From positions 1-64,000 of the forward strand of contig NZ_JAJEKE010000002.1 of the NCBI RefSeq assembly GCF_024363565.1: a DNA stretch of 64,000 nt, read 5' to 3'. Made by a program: the position numbers and the translations under genes. Below, piece by piece: positions 18,743-27,079 of the stretch; position 1 is the stretch's first letter; every line of letters starts with the position of its first letter. Under the pieces are notes generated by a model, which saw only the letters and a list, made by a program, of their open reading frames with translations, was not told the origin of the DNA and made no database searches. Source of the stretch: Lutispora saccharofermentans. GTDB lineage: Bacteria; Bacillota; Clostridia; Lutisporales; Lutisporaceae.

Positions 18743-18898
18743 CTAATCCTTTTTGACGTTTTCCAGATCGCATAAAATTTTGTCTAATTCCTGACTGAAT
18801 CTCAGAACAATGTCGCTGTCAATTCCATATTGTTCAATCAAATCATGAAGCTTTGCTCTCATGATTTCTATTTTTTTATAAAGATCGATTTTTGTCAT
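18743..18898 (-). CDS. Spo0E-like small protein (aspartyl-phosphate phosphatase family)
   Basis: A 51-residue protein has IDLYKKIEIMRAKLHDLIEQ followed by RFSQELDKILCDL, a textbook Spo0E-family SQELD core. GGGAGGAAACATA precedes the ATG. It lies between ywmB and spoIID on the opposite strand. Spo0E phosphatases remove the phosphoryl group from Spo0A and delay sporulation. It is the second of three such genes in the window. Confidence 0.82.
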   Translation of the reverse strand: MTKIDLYKKIEIMRAKLHDLIEQYGIDSDIVLRFSQELDKILCDLENVKKD

Positions 18899-18972
18899 TA
18901 TGTTTCCTCCCGGAATTTCATAAACATTTCAATTCTAATACATAAGACGATAATATTCAATAAAAAGCGCCC

Positions 18973-19000
18973 GATATACTTCGGCAAATAATCATACAAT
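18973..19000 (+). promoter_or_regulatory. Candidate sigma-E promoter of spoIID
   Basis: GATATAC and CATACAAT are separated by 13 bp and fit the sigma-E consensus (ATA-type -35, CATACAAT -10). The predicted start is about 95 bp upstream of spoIID, a gene of the mother-cell sigma-E regulon in Bacillus. Confidence 0.5.
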
Positions 19001-19101
19001 CATACACATTTCGACTGTCAAAAGAAAACAGTCATAATTATTTATTCCCACAAATAGTATAGACATATAACAGTCAAAAGCTGGTTTGGAGTGGTGTATG
19101 T

Positions 19102-20070
19102 ATGAAGAGGTATTCATTTAGCATTGTTTTATTGCTTTTTTTGATTTTCGCATTGCCTGTAATAATAATAAGCTGTTTCAAAAAAACCCCTAAAGAGCTA
19201 AAAACGGAAAGCCAGTTGTATGTGAATGTCTATGACAGCAAGTCAAGCCAGCTGGTGGAGATAGAATTTGAGGAATATATTGAAGGCGTTGTGGCAGCAG
19301 AAATGCCTGCAAGCTTTCATATTGAAGCCTTGAAAGCCCAAGCTTTAGCAGCCAGAACTTATACCTTGCTGAGGATGGTGAGCTATGGGGGAAATGGCTG
19401 CACTAAGCATCCGGGGGCTGATATATGTACAGAACCCGCCCATTGCCAGGCTTATAGAGATCCAAAGGCTCTGGGAAAGGCCTATAAGAAGATTCATGAG
19501 GCAGTTGCTTCCACTAAAGGAGAGGTTATTGTATATGAAAACGGGCTTATAGATGCGGTTTTTCACTCCACCAGCGGAGGCATTACGGAGAATTCCGAGG
19601 ATGTATGGGTAAACAAGGTACCGTATCTGAGGAGCGTGCTGAGCCAATATGAAGACCATTCTCCAAAGCTCATAAGCACGAAAAATATCAGTATTGATGA
19701 ATTTGTATCGGGCATGATGTCTTTGGACAATACAATGAAATTGGATAAGAAAAAATTGGCGGGCCAAATTCAAATAATTGAGAGGAGCAGCGGAGGAAGG
19801 ATATTGAAGATGAAGGTGGGCAACAGGTATTTTAAGGGGAGGGATCTGAGGGATCAATTTGCATTGAATTCTTCAAACTTTACTATAGATGTCAATAAGA
19901 ATGATATAAGCTTCGCAGTTGTCGGAAACGGCCATGGCATAGGAATGAGCCAATATGGAGCCGATGGCATGGCACAGCACGGCTCGACCTATAGAGAAAT
20001 AGTCAAGCACTACTATACAGGCGTGGAAATCGCGCCGATGGAAAGCTTCCGTAAGGACTTTGAAGATTAA
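19102..20070 (+). CDS. spoIID: Stage II sporulation protein D
   Basis: SpoIID is a lytic transglycosylase of the SpoIIDMP engulfment machine that cleaves peptidoglycan lacking stem peptides. The 322-residue protein has an N-terminal membrane anchor (residues 5-25). The SpoIID domain includes FEEYIEGVVAAEMPASFHIEALKAQALAARTY-type sequence, a Cys-containing loop (HPGADICTEPAHC), a SGGITENSEDVW segment and a C-terminal GHGIGMSQYGADGMA motif. The ATG follows GGAGTGGTG. The spoIIQ gene is next on the same strand. Confidence 0.95.
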   Translation: MKRYSFSIVLLLFLIFALPVIIISCFKKTPKELKTESQLYVNVYDSKSSQLVEIEFEEYIEGVVAAEMPASFHIEALKAQALAARTYTLLRMVSYGGNGCTKHPGADICTEPAHCQAYRDPKALGKAYKKIHEAVASTKGEVIVYENGLIDAVFHSTSGGITENSEDVWVNKVPYLRSVLSQYEDHSPKLISTKNISIDEFVSGMMSLDNTMKLDKKKLAGQIQIIERSSGGRILKMKVGNRYFKGRDLRDQFALNSSNFTIDVNKNDISFAVVGNGHGIGMSQYGADGMAQHGSTYREIVKHYYTGVEIAPMESFRKDFED

Positions 20071-20080
20071 TATATCTAAG

Positions 20081-20226
20081 CGAGAATATTGTGGAGCATC
20101 TTAGATTTTGTTAATGAAACACAGCGACCGCAGTTTCAATTGTTTGAGCGTTAGCGAGTTTTGAAGCTGCAGCGTAGTGAATTTACAAAATATTAGGTGC
20201 GTAACTTTAATTGGAGTGTGATATTT
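20081..20226. repeat. CTGATAA-family element, diverged copy B
   Basis: It has the same architecture as the other copies: cttagattttgt pairs imperfectly with acaaaatattag, and gcagtttcaa (20130-20139) pairs with ttgaagctgc (20161-20170). The loop tgtttgagcgttagcgag is close to copy A (tgtttgagccaaagcgag). Both sides of the inner stem differ from copy A while pairing is kept. No clear outer CTGATAA arms remain. Confidence 0.65.
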
Positions 20227-20288
20227 AATCGCATTTTATTGTATTTTTTTTCAAACCTCTGGCAATAATACTGGTGGAGGTGTAACAA

Positions 20289-21062
20289 ATGAAATTTGAT
20301 GAGTTTTTCTCGAAGCGCAAAATTTATATCCCTGTTGTAATCATAATAATAGCAATGTTGGCGACGGTGGGCGCATGGCAGTATAGGAATTACTTGGACA
20401 ACAAATATTCAGGCATGGATTTTGAAAAAGGGCTGGATGAGTTTGAGGATTTGGATGAAGAACTGGATTATTCAGACAGAGGCATCAGTATTGTAGAAGA
20501 GGATACGGCAGAAAAAGCGGAAAATAAGGGACAAGATATTAAAGAAGTAAATGGGAGTCAACCCTCCAAGCCCAGCATTTCAGAGGGCAAAAAAGTTGAT
20601 AAGGCTGTTACGGCGATAAAGATGCAGGAACCCAAGGTTGAAACGATGCTGGCTCCTGTATTCGGAACCATATGCCTGGATTTTTCGGACAGCGATCTTC
20701 TTTACTCAAAAACTCTGGATATGTGGACTACTCATGAAGGTCTGGACATAAAAGCTGAAGAAGGCAGCCAGGTGAGGGCTGTGATGGATGGAATAATATC
20801 AGAAGTAACGAACGACCCTCAATGGGGCATGACTATTGCAATAGATCATGGAGGCGGCATAACAACGATATACAGCAACTTATCAACTCTGGATATGGTC
20901 ACTATAGGCCAGGAAGTCAAAAAAGGCGATGTGATCAGCGGCATAGGCAGGACTGCAATAATTGAGATAGCGGAGGAGCCCCATCTCCATTTCGAGATAA
21001 TGAAGGGTGATAAGAATTTGGATCCCAAGCTTTATTTGCCTAAACAATCTTTGAAACGATAG
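20289..21062 (+). CDS. spoIIQ: SpoIIQ-like M23 (LytM) peptidase-domain protein
   Basis: The 257-residue protein has an N-terminal membrane segment (residues 12-30), an acidic linker, and a C-terminal LytM domain. SpoIIQ sits in the forespore membrane and forms the engulfment channel with SpoIIIAH. The zinc ligands H149 and D153 (HEGLD) and HLH (232-234) are all present; B. subtilis SpoIIQ lacks a complete set, while clostridial homologues keep it. TGGTGGAGGTG precedes the ATG. Position between spoIID and spoIIID supports the assignment. Confidence 0.9.
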   Translation: MKFDEFFSKRKIYIPVVIIIIAMLATVGAWQYRNYLDNKYSGMDFEKGLDEFEDLDEELDYSDRGISIVEEDTAEKAENKGQDIKEVNGSQPSKPSISEGKKVDKAVTAIKMQEPKVETMLAPVFGTICLDFSDSDLLYSKTLDMWTTHEGLDIKAEEGSQVRAVMDGIISEVTNDPQWGMTIAIDHGGGITTIYSNLSTLDMVTIGQEVKKGDVISGIGRTAIIEIAEEPHLHFEIMKGDKNLDPKLYLPKQSLKR

Positions 21063-21079
21063 GGGTGTGAGCTTAATAA

Positions 21080-21148
21080 ATGTTCTATATTGATGAAATT
21101 CAGCATATGAATGTAAAAAAGACACAGATAAGGGGGTATATTAATTGA
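21080..21148 (+). CDS. Possible 22-residue leader ORF coupled to spoIIID
   Basis: The short frame MFYIDEIQHMNVKKTQIRGY plus two residues starts 11 nt after AGGGGTGTG, and its TGA overlaps the TTG start of spoIIID (TTGA). This arrangement would allow translational coupling. Length and lack of homology make coding uncertain. Confidence 0.2.
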   Translation: MFYIDEIQHMNVKKTQIRGYIN

Positions 21149-21399
21149 AGGATTACATCGAAGAGAGAGCGCTTGAAATAGCAAAGTATATAATAAGCAG
21201 CAGGACGACTGTCAGAGATGCAGCCAAAATATTTGGTGTAAGCAAGAGTACAGTACATAAGGATGTTACCGAAAGACTGCCAAAAATCAATCCTGTGGTA
21301 GCTCTTCAGGTTAAGGAAATAATGGATAAGAATAAGGCAGAAAGGCATATAAGAGGCGGAAAAGCAACAAAGATGAAATATCAAACCTTAAATGTATAG
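21145..21399 (+). CDS. spoIIID: Sporulation transcriptional regulator SpoIIID
   Basis: The 84-residue DNA-binding protein of the mother cell modifies sigma-E and sigma-K programmes. Its near-universal sequence is visible: DYIEERALEIAKYIISSRTT and the HTH TVRDAAKIFGVSKSTVHKDV, with a basic C-terminus. The TTG start follows AGGGGGTATATTAA. Its place between spoIIQ and an mbl-type gene matches the Bacillus order. Confidence 0.96.
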   Translation: MKDYIEERALEIAKYIISSRTTVRDAAKIFGVSKSTVHKDVTERLPKINPVVALQVKEIMDKNKAERHIRGGKATKMKYQTLNV

Positions 21400-21416
21400 C
21401 CCCCGCTTTGACTGTA

Positions 21417-21456
21417 AAGCTCCGGTAGTAAAATTGAGGCCGGAGCTTAAATTTTG
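21417..21456 (+). terminator. Intrinsic terminator after spoIIID
   Basis: A 9-bp perfect stem aagctccgg / ccggagctt with a 14-nt loop, followed by aaatttt. Confidence 0.65.
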
Positions 21457-21577
21457 TCCGATAAAGAGGATTTTTGTATTTTATATAGAAATATATACGC
21501 TGGACTATTTGAAATTAAGGAATAGACTCGATAATTAATCTTCATAAATATATATTTTTTTAATGGAGGTATTTTGG

Positions 21578-22606
21578 ATGTTTGGTGGACAAGATTTGGG
21601 TATAGATTTAGGTACGGCCAGCGTTTTGGTGTACATAAAGGGGAAAGGGATTGTACTGAATGAACCTTCCGTGGTAGCCATTGACAGGAATAACAATAAG
21701 ATTCTTGCCGTTGGAGAAGAGGCAAGGCTTATGTTGGGCAGGACACCGGGGCATATAGTGGCAGTAAGGCCTTTGAGAGACGGCGTAATATCTGATTACA
21801 ATGTTACTGAAAAAATGCTCAGATATTTTATTGATAAAGCTATAGGAAAGAGGAAAATATTTAAACCCAGAATGGTTGTGTGCGTTCCCAGCGGAGTTAC
21901 CGAAGTTGAAAAAAGAGCTGTAATAGACGCTGCTAATCAAGCCGGGGCCAAAACCACGAAGCTCATTGAGGAGCCTATAGCCGCAGCGATAGGAGCAGGG
22001 CTCGACATCTCAAAGGCAAGCGGAAACATGATCATTGATATCGGCGGAGGCACCTCGGATATTGCTATTATTTCACTTGGCGGTATTGTGGTTTCTTCCT
22101 CCATCAAGGTTGCGGGGGATAAGTTTGACGAAGCTATAGTAAGATATATGAGGAAGAAGCATAATGTCATGGTGGGAGAGCGCACAGCAGAAGATTTAAA
22201 GATAAAAGTGGGCACTGCATACCCCAGAGATGAAGAAGTAAAGATGGAAGTCAGAGGCAGAAACCTCATATCAGGGCTTCCCAAAACAATAGAGGCTACG
22301 GCTGAAGAAATGCTTGAGGCATTGGCTGAGCCCGTATCTGCCATTGCAGATGCGGTACATTCTGTATTGGAGAGAACTCCGCCGGAGCTTGCAGCGGATG
22401 TCAGCGATAGAGGTATCGTTATGACAGGAGGAGGCTCCTTGCTTTATGGATTAGACAAGCTTATTTCCAAGAGGACAGGCATACCGGTATATATAGCAGA
22501 GGACCCTGTATCCAGCGTTGCGCTTGGTACGGGAAAAGCACTGGAATCCATAGATTTGCTTCAAACATCAGACCTGAACTCCAACAGAAGGATAAGCAGT
22601 TACTAG
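21578..22606 (+). CDS. mbl: MreB/Mbl actin-like rod-shape protein
   Basis: The 342-residue actin homologue polymerises under the membrane to guide wall synthesis. It has phosphate-1 loop GIDLGTASVLVY, MVVCVPSGVTEVEKRAV, EEPIAAAIGAGLDI, IDIGGGTSDIAIISLGG and MTGGGSLLYGLDKL. Its position after spoIIID is that of mbl in B. subtilis. The ATG was chosen because GGAGGT lies 7 nt upstream; a 5-codon longer frame overlaps that site. A composite repeat follows directly after the stop. Confidence 0.93.
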   Translation: MFGGQDLGIDLGTASVLVYIKGKGIVLNEPSVVAIDRNNNKILAVGEEARLMLGRTPGHIVAVRPLRDGVISDYNVTEKMLRYFIDKAIGKRKIFKPRMVVCVPSGVTEVEKRAVIDAANQAGAKTTKLIEEPIAAAIGAGLDISKASGNMIIDIGGGTSDIAIISLGGIVVSSSIKVAGDKFDEAIVRYMRKKHNVMVGERTAEDLKIKVGTAYPRDEEVKMEVRGRNLISGLPKTIEATAEEMLEALAEPVSAIADAVHSVLERTPPELAADVSDRGIVMTGGGSLLYGLDKLISKRTGIPVYIAEDPVSSVALGTGKALESIDLLQTSDLNSNRRISSY

Positions 22607-22985
22607 GCCGGAGGCTAGAACTCAGGATTCAGAGCTCAGAACTCAGGAGATTAGGGTTGGGCTCTGGGGTCTTGAAGGCCGGAGAACGGAAACCACTGAA
22701 AGACACGGATTTTTTCACGGATTAACACGGAAGGATTAATTTATAATGCATAGGAAAGTGTAAATTTCTTTAATCTGCACTTTCCGTTAAATGCGTTTCA
22801 AGAAAGGCTTGTCATTGCTATGAAAGTTCGGCCCATTGTCATCCTGAAGGCTTTGCCTGAAGGATCTTATTTAAGATTCTTCACTCGCTTTGCTCCTTCA
22901 GAATGACAGGGAATGCTTTCATTTATCGTTTGCGGGTACCGCATATTAATTCTGAACATAGCGTAGTTTCCGTTCCCTAGGCTTC
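22607..22985. repeat. Composite dispersed-repeat spacer
   Basis: A run of ctcaggattcagagctca-type units is followed by a stretch (22642-22734) that recurs almost unchanged after the flagellin gene. The aaccactgaaagacacgg left arm follows, then a core palindrome in inverse orientation (22837-22908), a small hairpin aagtg...cactt region, and a right part ending gtttccgttccc. No gene is seen. Confidence 0.8.
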
Positions 22986-23009
22986 AAAGCCTATTTTTTG
23001 AATATCCTA

Positions 23010-23037
23010 TAAACTATTCCCATAAAAATGCCGATAA
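23010..23037 (+). promoter_or_regulatory. Sigma-D (flagellar) promoter of flhO-flhP
   Basis: TAAA and a perfect GCCGATAA are separated by 16 bp, the sigma-D/sigma-28 pattern. The predicted start is about 35 bp before the flhO start codon. Confidence 0.75.
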
Positions 23038-23079
23038 AGTATAGTGATACTTTAAAATATAATGAGAACAGGTGATAAA

Positions 23080-23862
23080 ATGGTTCGAGGATTGTACATA
23101 TCAGCCTCAAGCGCTGTTTCTGAAGGAAAGAGAATAGACACGATAAGCAATAATATTGCGAATGCCAATACGACAGGCTTCAAAAAGGACATGTATATTA
23201 CCCAGAGCTTTCCGGAGATACTCACTATGAAAATAGGAGGAGAGTCGCTAAGTATAGGCAGTGTAAGGATGCCGGCTCCTTTCAACTATATAGGAACCAT
23301 GAGCGCAGGTGTCCATACAAGTGTAGTGGCTACCGACTTTACCCAGGGCCATCATGATCCTACGGGGAATCCTTTGGATGTTGCCATATCCGGCAAAGGC
23401 TTTTTAGCAGTAGAAGCTAACGGAGGGGAAAGGTATACCCGTGACGGCAGCTTTGTCATAGATGCAGAAGGCTATCTGGTCAATAAAGACGGCTACAAGG
23501 TTTTTGGGGAGAATGGCTATATAAAAATAAGCAGTAAAGAAATACAAATAAATGAAAAAGGTGAGATAACATCGGACGGCGTACTTATTGACAGACTGAA
23601 GCTTGTTGATTTTCAGGATTATAGTGCTTTGATGAAGGAAGGAGATAATCTCTACGCTATAATTTCTGAAGAATGGACCGATAATGATAAGGCTTTCGAG
23701 GGCACTATCCGACAGGGCTTTGTCGAAGGCTCCAATGTCAATTCAGTGAGGGAGATGGTAGATATGATAGCCATGCTCCGCACTTATGAAGCCAATCAGA
23801 GGCTTATAAAAGCCCATGACGAGTTATTGGGCAAGGCAGTAAATGAAGTAGGAAGATTATAG
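23080..23862 (+). CDS. flhO: Flagellar hook-basal body protein (FlhO/FlgF-like)
   Basis: This rod protein of the flagellum is secreted by the flagellar type III system. The N-terminus MVRGLYISASSAVSEGKRID has the class motif, followed by ISNNIANANTTGFKKD. The C-terminal rod motif EMVDMIAMLRTYEANQRLIK is present. It has 260 residues. AGGTGAT precedes the chosen ATG; the frame opens 18 bp earlier without homology. With the next gene it forms the flhO-flhP pair found after mbl in B. subtilis. Confidence 0.9.
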   Translation: MVRGLYISASSAVSEGKRIDTISNNIANANTTGFKKDMYITQSFPEILTMKIGGESLSIGSVRMPAPFNYIGTMSAGVHTSVVATDFTQGHHDPTGNPLDVAISGKGFLAVEANGGERYTRDGSFVIDAEGYLVNKDGYKVFGENGYIKISSKEIQINEKGEITSDGVLIDRLKLVDFQDYSALMKEGDNLYAIISEEWTDNDKAFEGTIRQGFVEGSNVNSVREMVDMIAMLRTYEANQRLIKAHDELLGKAVNEVGRL

Positions 23863-23874
23863 GAGGTATGAATC

Positions 23875-24669
23875 ATGATGAGAGCGCTTTGGACTGCAAG
23901 CACAGGCATGACAGCTCAACAGCTTAACGTAGATAATATATCCAACAATCTGGCCAATGTAAACACAATAGGCTACAAGAAATCAAGGGCGGAGTTCAAG
24001 GACCTTCTATACGAAACCTTAGAGAGGGAAACCGTAAGGGATGGAGAAGGCAAGCCTGTAAGTGTACAGGTGGGTCATGGAGTGAGGACTGCCGCCATAA
24101 ATAAGTTTTTTACCACAGGAAATCTTGAGCAGACCTCGAATCCCTATGATCTGGCTATAGACGGCCAGGGCTTTCTCAAGGTTATGGGACCCAACGGGGA
24201 GGAACTATATACCAAGGATGGAAGCTTCAAGGTGTCCATAGAGGACGATTCGGCAAGGCTGGTTACCTCTGATGGGTATTATGTCCAGGGTGATGGCGGA
24301 GAGATAGATTTAGGCATTGATATGAAGGAAGTCATAATTGATGAAGCGGGCAATATTGTAGTTAAAAGAACGGATGATACCTTGGAGGAGCTGGGAAGCT
24401 TGGTCATAACAACCTTTGCTAATCCTGCAGGCTTGGAAAGTGTCGGCAGCAACTTCTACAAAGCTACCGGCGCCAGCGGACAGCCTGTAGATACAGCTAA
24501 TGACGGTTCGGGCGGATCTATACTTCAAGGATTTTTGGAATACTCAAATGTTCAGATAGTTGAGGAAATGGTAAAGCTGATCCAGGCACAAAGGGCCTAT
24601 GAAATAAATTCTAAATCCATACAGACTGCAGATGAGATGCTTGGTTTGGCTAATAATTTGAGAAGATAG
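23875..24669 (+). CDS. flhP: Flagellar distal rod protein (FlhP/FlgG-like)
   Basis: The 264-residue rod protein has the N-terminal MMRALWTASTGMTAQQLNVD and ISNNLANVNTIGYKKS motifs. The C-terminal VEEMVKLIQAQRAYEINSKS motif forms the coiled coil of axial proteins. AGGAGGT precedes the ATG (the second ATG, 3 bp later, is an equal alternative). It begins 12 bp after flhO. Calling it flgG is equally valid on sequence alone. Confidence 0.93.
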   Translation: MMRALWTASTGMTAQQLNVDNISNNLANVNTIGYKKSRAEFKDLLYETLERETVRDGEGKPVSVQVGHGVRTAAINKFFTTGNLEQTSNPYDLAIDGQGFLKVMGPNGEELYTKDGSFKVSIEDDSARLVTSDGYYVQGDGGEIDLGIDMKEVIIDEAGNIVVKRTDDTLEELGSLVITTFANPAGLESVGSNFYKATGASGQPVDTANDGSGGSILQGFLEYSNVQIVEEMVKLIQAQRAYEINSKSIQTADEMLGLANNLRR

Positions 24670-24688
24670 GATTTAAGGGGTGGAAATA

Positions 24689-25051
24689 TTGATAAATCCC
24701 ATTAATTCGGACAATAATATACAAATGAAGGCAGCTTTGGACAATGCAAAAGCCACGCAGGACAAATCCTTCGAAGAGATGCTGCAGAAAGCATCAGCCG
24801 GCAAGGATGAAGCAAAGCTTAGGGAAGCATGTGCAAATCTGGAGTCCGTATTTTTGAATATGATGTTTAAGAGCATGAGAAATACCGTAGAAAAATCAGA
24901 CCTGATGGGTGAAAGCTTTGCTACGGGAGTCTATGAAGATATGCTCTATGAAAAATTTGCAGAGGAAGCTTCCAAGGGCAAGGGCCTGGGCTTAGGAGAA
25001 CTGCTGTACAAGCAGCTGTCGGCAAATATCAAGAGAGATGAAGAGGAATAA
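24689..25051 (+). CDS. FlgJ-type rod-binding domain protein
   Basis: The 120-residue protein matches only the N-terminal rod-binding/rod-capping part of Flg[21 protein letters not shown] followed by [18 protein letters not shown]. The C-terminal muramidase domain of proteobacterial FlgJ is absent, as usual in clostridia. TTG was chosen because AAGGGGTGG lies 6 nt upstream; a GTG 9 bp earlier overlaps that site. It is cotranscribed with flhO-flhP and ends 1 bp before fabZ. Confidence 0.85.
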   Translation: MINPINSDNNIQMKAALDNAKATQDKSFEEMLQKASAGKDEAKLREACANLESVFLNMMFKSMRNTVEKSDLMGESFATGVYEDMLYEKFAEEASKGKGLGLGELLYKQLSANIKRDEEE

Positions 25052-25052
25052 C

Positions 25053-25481
25053 ATGCTGGACATAAAAGAGATACAGGAAATAATACCTCATAGATATCCT
25101 TTTCTTTTGGTGGATAAGATTGTTGAAATCGAATACGGCAAAAGAGCCGTAGGCATTAAAAATGTTACTATGAACGAGCCTTTCTTTCAAGGTCATTTCC
25201 CCGGCAATCCCATTATGCCGGGTGTTTTGATAGTGGAGGCCATGGCACAGGTAGGAGCGGTTTCTATACTGGCTATGGAGGAGCACAAGGGCAAATTGGC
25301 TGTATTCACGGGAATAGATGGACTTAGGTTTAAAAGACAGGTCATACCTGGTGATATTCTGCGGATGGAAGTCACCATGATAGCGATGAAGCGGGGAATA
25401 GGCAAGGCCAAGGCCGAAGCCTACGTTGGAGACCATCTTGCTGCCTCCGGGGAGCTTATGTTCGCGATAATCAACGGATAA
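25053..25481 (+). CDS. fabZ: 3-hydroxyacyl-[acyl-carrier-protein] dehydratase FabZ
   Basis: The 142-residue hot-dog-fold enzyme of type II fatty acid synthesis has the [14 protein letters not shown]-terminus, the catalytic histidine motif [12 protein letters not shown], and the glutamate in [13 protein letters not shown] precedes the ATG. Position after flhP is the same as ywpB (fabZ) in B. subtilis, so the flagellar rod and fatty acid genes are linked in both. Confidence 0.95.
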   Translation: MLDIKEIQEIIPHRYPFLLVDKIVEIEYGKRAVGIKNVTMNEPFFQGHFPGNPIMPGVLIVEAMAQVGAVSILAMEEHKGKLAVFTGIDGLRFKRQVIPGDILRMEVTMIAMKRGIGKAKAEAYVGDHLAASGELMFAIING

Positions 25482-25772
25482 GACAGGGAGACGGCAACCA
25501 CTGAAAGGCACGGGAATCTCACGAAAAAGCACGGAGGATTTGACTAGGACTAATTGGATTTAGCTTGTCATCCTGAGGGTTTATCCGAAGGATCTCATAT
25601 ATATGTATAGTAGGGATAACCATAAGGGTCACAGGCAGCTGAACTGCGGTTGTCCTTTTTGCTATATGCTTTTGTTTTTTTCTTTAAGCATATAATAACA
25701 GCTAAAGTTTCGGAAAAATCCCCAGAGCTTGTTACTTCAGTTTCTGAGCTCTGAGTTCTGAATCCTGAGTTC
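25482..25772. repeat. Composite dispersed-repeat spacer
   Basis: It starts 10 bp after fabZ with caaccactgaaaggcacggg and cacgg units. A half core tgtcatcctgagggtttatccgaaggatct-type unit (25566-25597) follows, then a T-rich hairpin region near 25640-25690, and ctgagttctgaatcctgag units ending at the 3' end of the convergent gene. No gene is seen. Confidence 0.72.
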
Positions 25773-26291
25773 TTATTTTACAAGAGCCGCATAAATCCCT
25801 CGGGTGATGACCTCGGACATCTTCATAATAAGGCTGAGCCTTATGTTGTGCATGGAGAGGAATTCCCCTGATTCTGAAGAATCTACGATGCCTACTATTG
25901 ATATATCACCTACAGGTGGAAGGCGCTTGCCTACACCCTTTCCGGGATGGATAGGGCCATTTTTTATCTGAATGCTGCCGATGCTGTCTTCGTTGCCAAG
26001 GCACGCATCGACAGCTATTATTTTATGGTCCGGATATTTTTTCTTTATATCATATACATTTTTAGACAAGTTTACCGCATGGACCGGATCATCCAGGGTG
26101 CCTATCACGGGAATTCCCAAATCTAACTTGCTGAGGAAAGTGCCTGTGAGCGGACCTAAGCAATCTCCGATATATCTGTCGGTACCTATGCAAAATACAA
26201 GGCAGCTGCCTTTGATATGACGGTTAAGATAGCTTGCCAAGATTATATGGGAATCTCTTTGAAAATAATAGGCTTTTGAACACTCCTCCAA
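25773..26291 (-). CDS. yyaC: YyaC family sporulation protein (DUF1256, GPR-like fold)
   Basis: YyaC resembles the germination protease GPR. The 172-residue protein contains VFCIGTDRYIGDCLGPLTG, IGTLDDPVHAVNL, IIAVDACLGNEDSIG and HPGKGVGKRLPPVGDISI, the conserved blocks of the family. Its role is unclear. TTG at complement 26289-26291 is preferred because GGAGGG lies 6 nt upstream; an ATG 18 bp earlier lacks a site. Confidence 0.82.
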   Translation of the reverse strand: MEECSKAYYFQRDSHIILASYLNRHIKGSCLVFCIGTDRYIGDCLGPLTGTFLSKLDLGIPVIGTLDDPVHAVNLSKNVYDIKKKYPDHKIIAVDACLGNEDSIGSIQIKNGPIHPGKGVGKRLPPVGDISIVGIVDSSESGEFLSMHNIRLSLIMKMSEVITRGIYAALVK

Positions 26292-26315
26292 TATTATCCC
26301 TCCTGCCATTGCAAC

Positions 26316-26412
26316 ACACCGTGATAACGAGGCGTTAGACTCGTTTAGGTATAAAAGCAAATTGTGACAACAATTGCAACACGTCCGCCGCAACGAGGCG
26401 TTAGACTCGTTA
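26316..26412. repeat. Two direct copies of a 20-bp palindromic unit
   Basis: aacgaggcgttagactcgtt occurs twice about 70 bp apart, each with inverted ends (aacgag / ctcgtt). Both copies are preceded by gcaacac-ccg-type sequence. They lie upstream of yyaC on its coding strand and may be small hairpins or operators. Confidence 0.6.
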
Positions 26413-26484
26413 TAAAATGTATATAGGCAGAAAGCTTGATTTATACATCTGATTTATTTAAATGAGGTTGTTTCAGTAATTTAA

Positions 26485-26633
26485 TCTGTTGTGGTAGCTG
26501 ATAAAAGAGTATTTTGTGAAGAGGCTTAGAGTTTGTTAGGCATGCGAGTTTTGACGCAGCCCTATACAAGCTTACAAAGTCTTAGCCTTGAAGCTTTATA
26601 CTTGTTATCAGCTACCACAACAAGTTACATTAA
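26485..26633. repeat. CTGATAA-family palindromic element, copy C (internally deleted)
   Basis: Outer arms tgttgtggtagctgataa and its exact reverse complement. The interior has cttagagtttgttagg and gcgagttttgacgcag but lacks about 40 bp of the central stem-loop seen in copy A, including the left half of the inner 10-bp stem. The right arm carries a small insertion outside the 18-bp match. Confidence 0.82.
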
Positions 26634-26740
26634 ATGAATTTGACCCAATAGGCGAAATGAATCTTTTGTATGATAAGAGAGCATAATATACTATGAATGA
26701 GCAATTATAAGATATTTTTCAATAAAGCACAAATTCCCTA

Positions 26741-26769
26741 TTGAAATTTTACGAGTTTTTATATATAAT
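26741..26769 (+). promoter_or_regulatory. Sigma-A promoter of the tRNA-Pro/tRNA-Val unit
   Basis: TTGAAA, 17-bp spacer, TATAAT, 13 bp before the first tRNA. Confidence 0.75.
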
Positions 26770-26782
26770 CTAATAGTGTCGT

Positions 26783-26858
26783 CGGGGTGTAGCGCAGATG
26801 GTAGCGTACGTGGTTTGGGACCATGGGGCCGCAGGTTCAAGTCCTGTCACCCCGACCA
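26783..26858 (+). tRNA. tRNA-Pro (anticodon UGG)
   Basis: Cloverleaf with CGGGGTG / CACCCCG acceptor, anticodon loop TTTGGGA, GTTCAAGTC T-loop, and encoded CCA end. It pairs with the following tRNA in one transcript. Confidence 0.95.
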
Positions 26859-26867
26859 TTTTTATTT

Positions 26868-26943
26868 GGGCGCATAGCTCAGCTGGGAGAGCATCTGCCT
26901 TACAAGCAGAGGGTCATAGGTTCGAGCCCTATTGTGCCCACCA
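26868..26943 (+). tRNA. tRNA-Val (anticodon UAC)
   Basis: Cloverleaf with GGGCGCA / TGTGCCC acceptor (one G-U), loop CTTACAA, GTTCGAGCC T-loop, encoded CCA. It lies 9 bp after tRNA-Pro. Confidence 0.95.
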
Positions 26944-26955
26944 TATATGAATTTT

Positions 26956-26983
26956 AACCGTAGGATTCCCTGCGGTTTTTTAT
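26956..26983 (+). terminator. Intrinsic terminator of the tRNA unit
   Basis: The stem aaccgta / tgcggtt (one G-U) with an 8-nt loop, followed by six T. Confidence 0.75.
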
Positions 26984-27079
26984 TTTATATTTTATCTATA
27001 ATATTGATAAAATAATAAAATAAGTGTAGAATCTTATTAGATATTTAAATAATCATCTAAATAACTGGAGGTTATGACC

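Noticed and set aside
26316..26412. CRISPR array
   Set aside because: Only two repeat units are seen, with no further spaced copies and no cas genes in the window.
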